Below, piece after piece: positions 57,709 to 64,000 of a stretch of 64,000 nt of DNA. The notes under the pieces are model-generated. The model ran no database searches. It was not told the DNA's origin and saw only the letters and a program-made list of their open reading frames with translations. Source of the DNA: Mesaphorura yosii (lineage: Eukaryota > Arthropoda > Collembola > Poduromorpha > Tullbergiidae); the NCBI GenBank assembly GCA_009869945.1, contig WIXG01000019.1, positions 372,001-436,000 of the forward strand. Direction: 5' to 3'. The position numbers were made by a program, and so were the translations under genes. Position 1 is the first letter of the stretch; the number at the start of each line of letters is the position of its first letter.

Positions 57709-60700
57709 GTAAGTGCTCACGACTCAACTCGAGAGTTGTATTAATCATTCTGCATCATTTTGGCACAGTCCATAAAAGGTACATGAAATGAGATAAATGC
57801 TCTCAATGAGATGAAGAAAATGAAGATGAGATGCAAATAGCAAAGAAATACATGTGACGCCGATAATAAGATAGGAAGTTAATCAACATTTGCATGCATT
57901 TAGCGTACACAAAGGACACAGGAATTTGGGACCAATGACCAAGGAAGATGCATAATTACGATTACGTAAACAAAACAAACGATTCGGTTAAACAATGCTA
58001 ATGCGGCGTGTTCGCAAATGGTGCCATTTAATTGTCGTCGTCGCCATTAACTCATAATTGTAATTACAAATTATCATAACTGGGCTCGGCCTGAGTTCCT
58101 TTTTCGCGTCTCGTCGCGCAAAAAGTGAACGAGCCTCCCACTACGAAAATCACTGCTAAAGTCAAACCGGAAATGAAAGGCACCCAATGCAGTGCAGAAT
58201 GCAAAGGTATTTGTGCCCGTGCAATACAGTGCATCTTTTAATGTGCTAAGTGAACAATTCATCTTCAGCGCAGAGCAGTTAAATGGATTCTTGACAGGAC
58301 AAGATGAGTTGGCACATTTTTGGCAAAGAATTCTTGTTTGAAGTGCAACAATAAAAATCTCGCGTTCGTTCGTATTTTTGTGCTCGATTCATTGTGTTCT
58401 GCATTTATTTTGCATAACTCTTTGTTGTGATTACATTCACCTGCACAGGCATTCAGCATTCGCCTAAAATTACTTAAATTACGTGGAAGAATTCGCAATT
58501 CACAATTCGCCGGCCGGCATGGGATTTTAATTAGGCGAAGATAATAATCATATACATTGCAGTTGCCTATTTATTGTTTAGTTTACTTTCTTTTGACAGC
58601 ACAAAACGAAACAAGGAAGAGGGGCCTGGCCCTCTTTGTGTAATGCAATGCAAGCACAGATCATAATTACATGTAATTTTTCCCCCATTGTCTCGCTAAA
58701 TTGGAGATGCGATAATAATTAATGAGTTCGCTGAGTCTATAATCCTTTAATTGATTTTGTAATGCGAAAAGCGAAATACGCGGACGACGCGAACGTACTG
58801 CACCTTTCGCTCATTCGCGCGCTTAATTGGTGGTCTGCCAGCCTGACTTAATGGCAGATTGTCTCCGTAATAAATAGCCTTATTTGGCCAATTGCGATTT
58901 GCGAGACACGAAACGAAAATAAAATGACAGGCGCATGTATAAATATTGACAAACATGCAATTTATTATCATACCGAGCACAGTGCCGTGCCGTACAAAAT
59001 CGCAAAATTGTTACACGTCATGACATGGCAAGACAAGGACCGTCTTCATCTTCGTATTCTTCGTTCTCATGTACTTCTTCTTCGTCGTCATTGTTGCTAA
59101 TTTAATGGGTTTGACATCCGATTGTGACGGAACACGAGTCATGGGAGCTCACTTTCACTATTGAGTATTGATGGCACTCGCATTCGCAAATTGGCAAATT
59201 CCTGCGTATGGGCTTGATTGGAGTCGTGTCGTGAGCTCATCCTCAGAATTTTAATTGCGTACGGTTACGACACAAATGTGGAAACGCTCGCGTGTGGGGA
59301 CGCGTCGAAAGTCGCAACCCGTAAGACTCCAACGCAGGGCAGAGTTAAATATAGAAAGTTGACACTACAATGCAGCAATGCAATTCGCAATACGTACACG
59401 AACAAAAACAAAACTTTCCGTTATTTATTGTTTGGGGATTACATGCTGCACAAAAACATTGCACATTACGTGAAATTGCAACAATGTGAGTGTATTTTCC
59501 ATTGTCATCAGGGTACACAGTGGATAATGATGCGATCTTCGTGCGAGATGAGAAAATATGTTTTCGAGTAATAAAGTAATAATTACGGAGCACTAAAAGG
59601 CATTCTGTGTAATTTGTGATAGAGAAGAACTGAGAGAAACAAAACACAGATTTATTCTTAATTTCATCATTCCACTGCTGCTGCATTATTATTTTACTAT
59701 CATCACATTACAAGATCAAATTAAAACGTCTTGTTACATGGTCCGTGATTTTACTTTACCTTACCAAGAAAAAGAATCGTCGTACTCTGATAACCATGCA
59801 ATAACCTTTTCATTGTGTGAGTTCTCATTCGAATTCGTATTCGCATTTTGAGGAATCCTGCAGAGAAATGTTATGATTATGAACTGAAGCACAGTTTTGA
59901 AGGAGAGGATACGAAAAACTTGAAAACTATGCAAAAAGATGAATGATACTCACTTATAATTAAAGGGCCAAGCACTGCAGGCTGGCAATGCTGGTTTGCT
60001 CACAATTTGAAATGACATTTGCAAAAATCCGAGATTAAATTACGAAATGTGAAACCAGTTTCAGTTGTGCAGTACAGCTCAAGCTGGTTAACTGGATAAA
60101 AATGAAGATGAAATAAGTTAACAACTCCGAGTTGATTCGTCGACGTTTGGATGGCCTTTTCTTTCCATTCTGACTTCTTTTCATTCTCTCAGTTTGGCTC
60201 CCTTACTTTCGGGTACTTTCGGTATCGGCTTCTGATTTGAGAGATGACAGTACCAAACCATCGTATCAAAAAGGTCACCGACGAACGACGATCCAATAAA
60301 TGTACGTGATACGTGGTGCGACACGACACGAGAAACGAGATTCCCGATACGCGATAGACGATACCAATCAATAAGAAAGTGGTTTTATTGCAGTCGTTGT
60401 CGTATGCATTGTTGTTGGTGAGAAAGTCGTTGCCGATACTCGACCGACAATCAACTAATTCAGGAACAAGCGCCGAAACGTTATAAATTAACTGTACTCG
60501 AGCCCAAGCCCAGGCAAGTCAAGGCAGGGCCCAAGCCCACAGAAAGGTGCCAGCCGCTCCGCGCCGTAGTGAAACAGGTTGCATTCACAAATTCGGGTTG
60601 TGATTTTGGGAGTCCTGCCAATAACTCCTGCCTGGCTATGTATGGGCAAAAGGCAAAAGCTTCTTAAACTCTGAATGAAGAATGACAGCATGCAGCAATA

Positions 60701-63700
60701 GCAACAATAATATAACAGGAACTTCAGTGCTCACGTCCACGTACGCATTTACATATTCATATTAACGGTCATCCTACAATGTACAAATGTACTCCGTACT
60801 AATGAAGACTTGATCCGCGATGGCGATCCAACGAGCCGAAATTCATAATTTGTGTTCGGAGAGGAGAAAAACAGCGAAGCAAGGCCGACCAAACGCTAAA
60901 TCCAGTTTTTGAGTATAAGTTTACGAGTTTGTGAGTTACGTTCGTCAGCATCGTCGTCGCAGGCAGGCACTTCCGTATTTTTAAAATTTGACCTTTCGAC
61001 TACGCAAGGCAATTGCAAATTTGCCGATTGCTGATTCACATTCGATTTTCGAACTTTCTCGATGTCGAGCGGGCGTTTGCAAGTGCAAAAATTTGTTAAT
61101 GATATTTTCCCATTGAAATGCGGCAATAAAAGAATTCACTCAATTACAATACACAAAAAGAAGCCGGCTGCCGTTGCGCTTTGCGCTGCCGAGCCGAATT
61201 TGTTCCACTTTTCGCGGACAATTAGTCTTAGTTTCCTCGCCTTCATCATTTAGCAAGCATCCTGTGTAGCCGTGGTTCGTTGTTCGTGATTTCATTGTTG
61301 ATGGAATGAATGACATTGTATTTGGCCGCGCCGCGCAATGAGAAAATGCGATTTGCAATGCAGAAGTCTTTTATTTAAATGAGTTTCAATTGTTGAGCTT
61401 GAGCTTGATTGTTGCCGTCGTCGTCGCCGTAATTTCATGAACGATTAGTCCAGAGGTCGGCTCGGCCGTGTGAGCAGCATTCAATTCAGAGACTCGAGTC
61501 AATGAATTCCAACAGCGGAGCGAATTGATGCGAAATTCCAATGCGAATTTAGAGCTGCGCTTGTGCTTGGCTTCAGTGACGTGAGCAATGACAAATATAC
61601 ACGAGCAAAGGATAATTAGTAGTAATATACTTTTATTTACGTAATTACAATTACGCTAATTTGCGGGGTAGCCTTTGGTCAAGGCAAGGCAAGGGAAGAT
61701 TTACTATTTGCTTTTTGCAATTGCAATTCGCAAATTGGCAAATTCGCAGTCGTCCCGCAGCGGTCCATGTGCTTGCTATTGCTTGCACAGATTTCGTGTT
61801 TCGCAATAATTTAGCCACGTTTTGCGATGATAGAAGTAAATAGTCAATCTCCCATTGATGACCGGCCGCTTCCTTTCTTTTTTGTCGTCGTCGTGTATCG
61901 CTTCTGGCCTCCACGAACACACAGGAAACTTTCCCACCGTTAAACCTTTCATTACCGCCTCGTCCACGAACACGAAGAAATCTGCAAGGAAAAAATGAAG
62001 TCCTGCGCCGAGTCCCGAGGGTACGGAACTCTTTTGGTCCAACTCGAAATTGCTCGAGTCATGTTTACAAATTGCTGGCTGGCTATCGCCAAGGCAAAAT
62101 TATAATACGGAAGTTGACGGTGTGAATGTGATTTCGTTGCGTTGCATTGCATGGCACGACAGCTGCCGCGATAATCTTGTTAGTTCATCAAAACATTTAG
62201 TCAGACCAGTTTTTGTAGCGCAGCTTCGGCAAGGAAGCAATGATGCGATGACCATTGCCAAAACTGTGTGCGTGAGAAAATTCGCCAGCTTGCCTTGCAC
62301 GAGGATAATGAAAAGTGACACGAGTATGACCGAATCCAATTCGCCATTCGCGTAATCAAGCGTGTAGTTTTCAGAAACACGGCGGCATAGGCACGAATAC
62401 AACACGGACTTAAAACGCACGCTTCGTTCGGGAATTTGGTGACTGTGTTTCTCTTCTCTGCTTTTATGAGAGAAAGTCGACATCGACACCACGTACGAGT
62501 ACACGAAAATCATAATGCGAAAGTTTCGCGTATGAGTTATTTAAATATTTACATGATTTGATGATTTGTCTTCTTCGCGGCAGATTAGTCACAGCGAATT
62601 TGCGTCACATAAAACTACGGGCATAATTTCCATTTCTAATTTTATACTTCAAGCAAAGTACCAGAAGCAAAGCGATCCGCAATCGTCTTCGACAGTCATT
62701 CATTTCATTGACAATGTTTAAATTCCTGGCCTGGGTTGACCTACAATTCGTCGCCGTGCCAGTGTAGTCAATGTGTTAATTGTTGTAGCTTTTGTTCTGG
62801 GTAATCAAATATTATCTTTTTAGGTTAAACTAACATAAAAAGCAAAAACGGCTACACTTGGCGTTTACGTTGACGGTCGTTGGTCGTACGATTATTATTG
62901 ACGTATCATGCATTCATGCATTAGTACACTGCAATAGCGCCATCGACATCGCTGAAAGTTGAAATTGAAAGAAAAAGTTGTGACTGTCGTGCGTGTAAGC
63001 AGGAAATGGATCGCTAAGTATTTCTTCGAATCGAAGTGCGACGACAGCTCAGTAGCACGGTGACCCCTTAATTTGGAGATGAGACTAATTTGCTTCCCGT
63101 TAAGTGCTAATCAAATGTGGCAGGCTGGTGGCACCGAATTTCCATTTGGTAATCGAAGAGCCTGGCACGAACACGAAAAGAATCCATCCTGTCAATATTT
63201 GTGTAGTTAATGAACCAATACTTGAAAACGAACGAAGAATGTGTGACAATGACGACAGTACCAAAACAATGAGCATTATTATTACTGACTACTAGCATGG
63301 CATAGCATGGCACTTACGACTTACAGGCAATTAGTAATGCAATATCCTACTTCAATTACGGTCCGGATTGTTTCTTCGTATAGGCAGGCAGGAAAGCGTT
63401 TAGGGAAAGTTTCTTAATTCCTGGTACTCTGCTGGCGTTGGGTTGACGGTGAGTAAGCACGCAACGGAAGTCAGTGCTTAATAATGTCAACAGGATTTGA
63501 ATTGGCTGCGTGAGTGCATCTGCAATTAATCAGCATCCTGAATTGCTGTTCGCCGTAGGCTTCTGCTTCTGCTGCTCATAAACTTCAAATTAAGTCAAGC
63601 AAAGAAGAAACTAAACAAACTGCGCACGAAAGAGCTTAACTTAAACTTTAACTGCTTTACTCGAATGGTATTCCCGATTGAAGACTTGAGGCGATGCATG

Positions 63701-64000
63701 TGCTTTTTTGGCATTCTTGGCAAGTTTGGCAAGTAAACTAGTGCAGAGGTCGAAGGAGTTAAAAGGTCAAGCAAAGGTCACCGGGAAAATGTAGCGAACG
63801 CAAGGAACCCGTCATGTAAGATTGAAGTTCGCTTTTCGCCGTAAGAAAATTCATGAAAATGGGCAAAATTAGAATCAGTTTAAAAGGAAAATACGCATCA
63901 GAGTGTAGAACATCGATTGAAATGTTCACGCAAGTAAAGCTGCACAAGTTAGTTAAATTCGGATGCAGCGGTGCATGGACCGTGTCTCTTACAATTACGA
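57709..64000. other. Non-coding right end of window, probable second intron of the sushi-protein gene
   Basis: 6.3 kb with no exon I can support. Open frames are short and low in complexity. Base composition and repeated words are the same as in 50-57 kb. Confidence 0.45.

Noticed and set aside
62100-62513. 137-codon minus frame near the right end
   Set aside because: Mixed composition without domain signature; overlapped by a 101-codon plus frame of equal quality; neither is supported.
48105-64000. Possible transposon or provirus in the gene-poor right end
   Set aside because: No terminal repeats, transposase, reverse transcriptase or integrase frame found; only short degenerate words and microsatellites.

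Overview
This is a window of nuclear DNA from a metazoan, most likely an arthropod. The genes are split by many short GT-AG introns (mostly 55-90 nt). Coding exons are GC-richer than the AT-rich spacers, and the proteins are animal housekeeping proteins. Varicose-type MAGUK, kappaB-Ras and sushi-domain genes, and a long F-box/leucine-rich-repeat protein, fit an arthropod. A springtail-like hexapod is possible, but the sequence alone does not settle the lineage. I found no bacterial operon, CRISPR array, rRNA, convincing tRNA or intact mobile element.

Layout. The first 48 kb is gene-dense. 1-3461 (-): 5' two-thirds of an ARF guanine-nucleotide exchange factor (BIG/Sec71), cut by the window edge inside its Sec7 domain. 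4519-5654 (+): DHRS4-type short-chain dehydrogenase with a peroxisomal tail, followed by the decayed 3' end of a second copy. 6126-6981 (-): TP53RK/Bud32 kinase. 7759-8625 (+): unknown coiled-coil protein. 10483-11382 (+): intronless secreted, probably GPI-anchored protein with two repeats. 12922-14068 (-): unknown nuclear-looking protein. 14491-15097 (-): NDUFS6. 15321-17835 (-): NOL10. 18323-19440 (-): MPHOSPH6. 20156-21990 (-): lysosomal phospholipase A2 (PLA2G15). 23805-26185 (-): F-box/LRR protein. 27079-27845 (+): NKIRAS. 28473-35595 (-): varicose/MPP2-6 MAGUK with two candidate first exons. 36510-39890 (-): Nup93. 42791-48104 (+): vigilin.

From 48.1 kb to the right edge the DNA is almost empty of exons. 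Two small + strand exons stand out: a signal-peptide exon (49950-50037) and a sushi/CCP exon (57499-57708). Their splice phases match, so the right-hand 14 kb is probably the 5' part of one large gene for an extracellular sushi protein, made mainly of long introns.

Functional links. Most genes are unrelated housekeeping genes packed closely. Three act in RNA or ribosome metabolism (NOL10, MPHOSPH6, vigilin). TP53RK belongs to the KEOPS tRNA-modification complex. No co-regulated pathway is evident. Several neighbours are divergent (Nup93/vigilin, BIG/DHRS4) or convergent (DHRS4/TP53RK). Exon boundaries were placed by eye from reading frame, GT/AG sites and remembered family conservation, not by alignment or transcript data.
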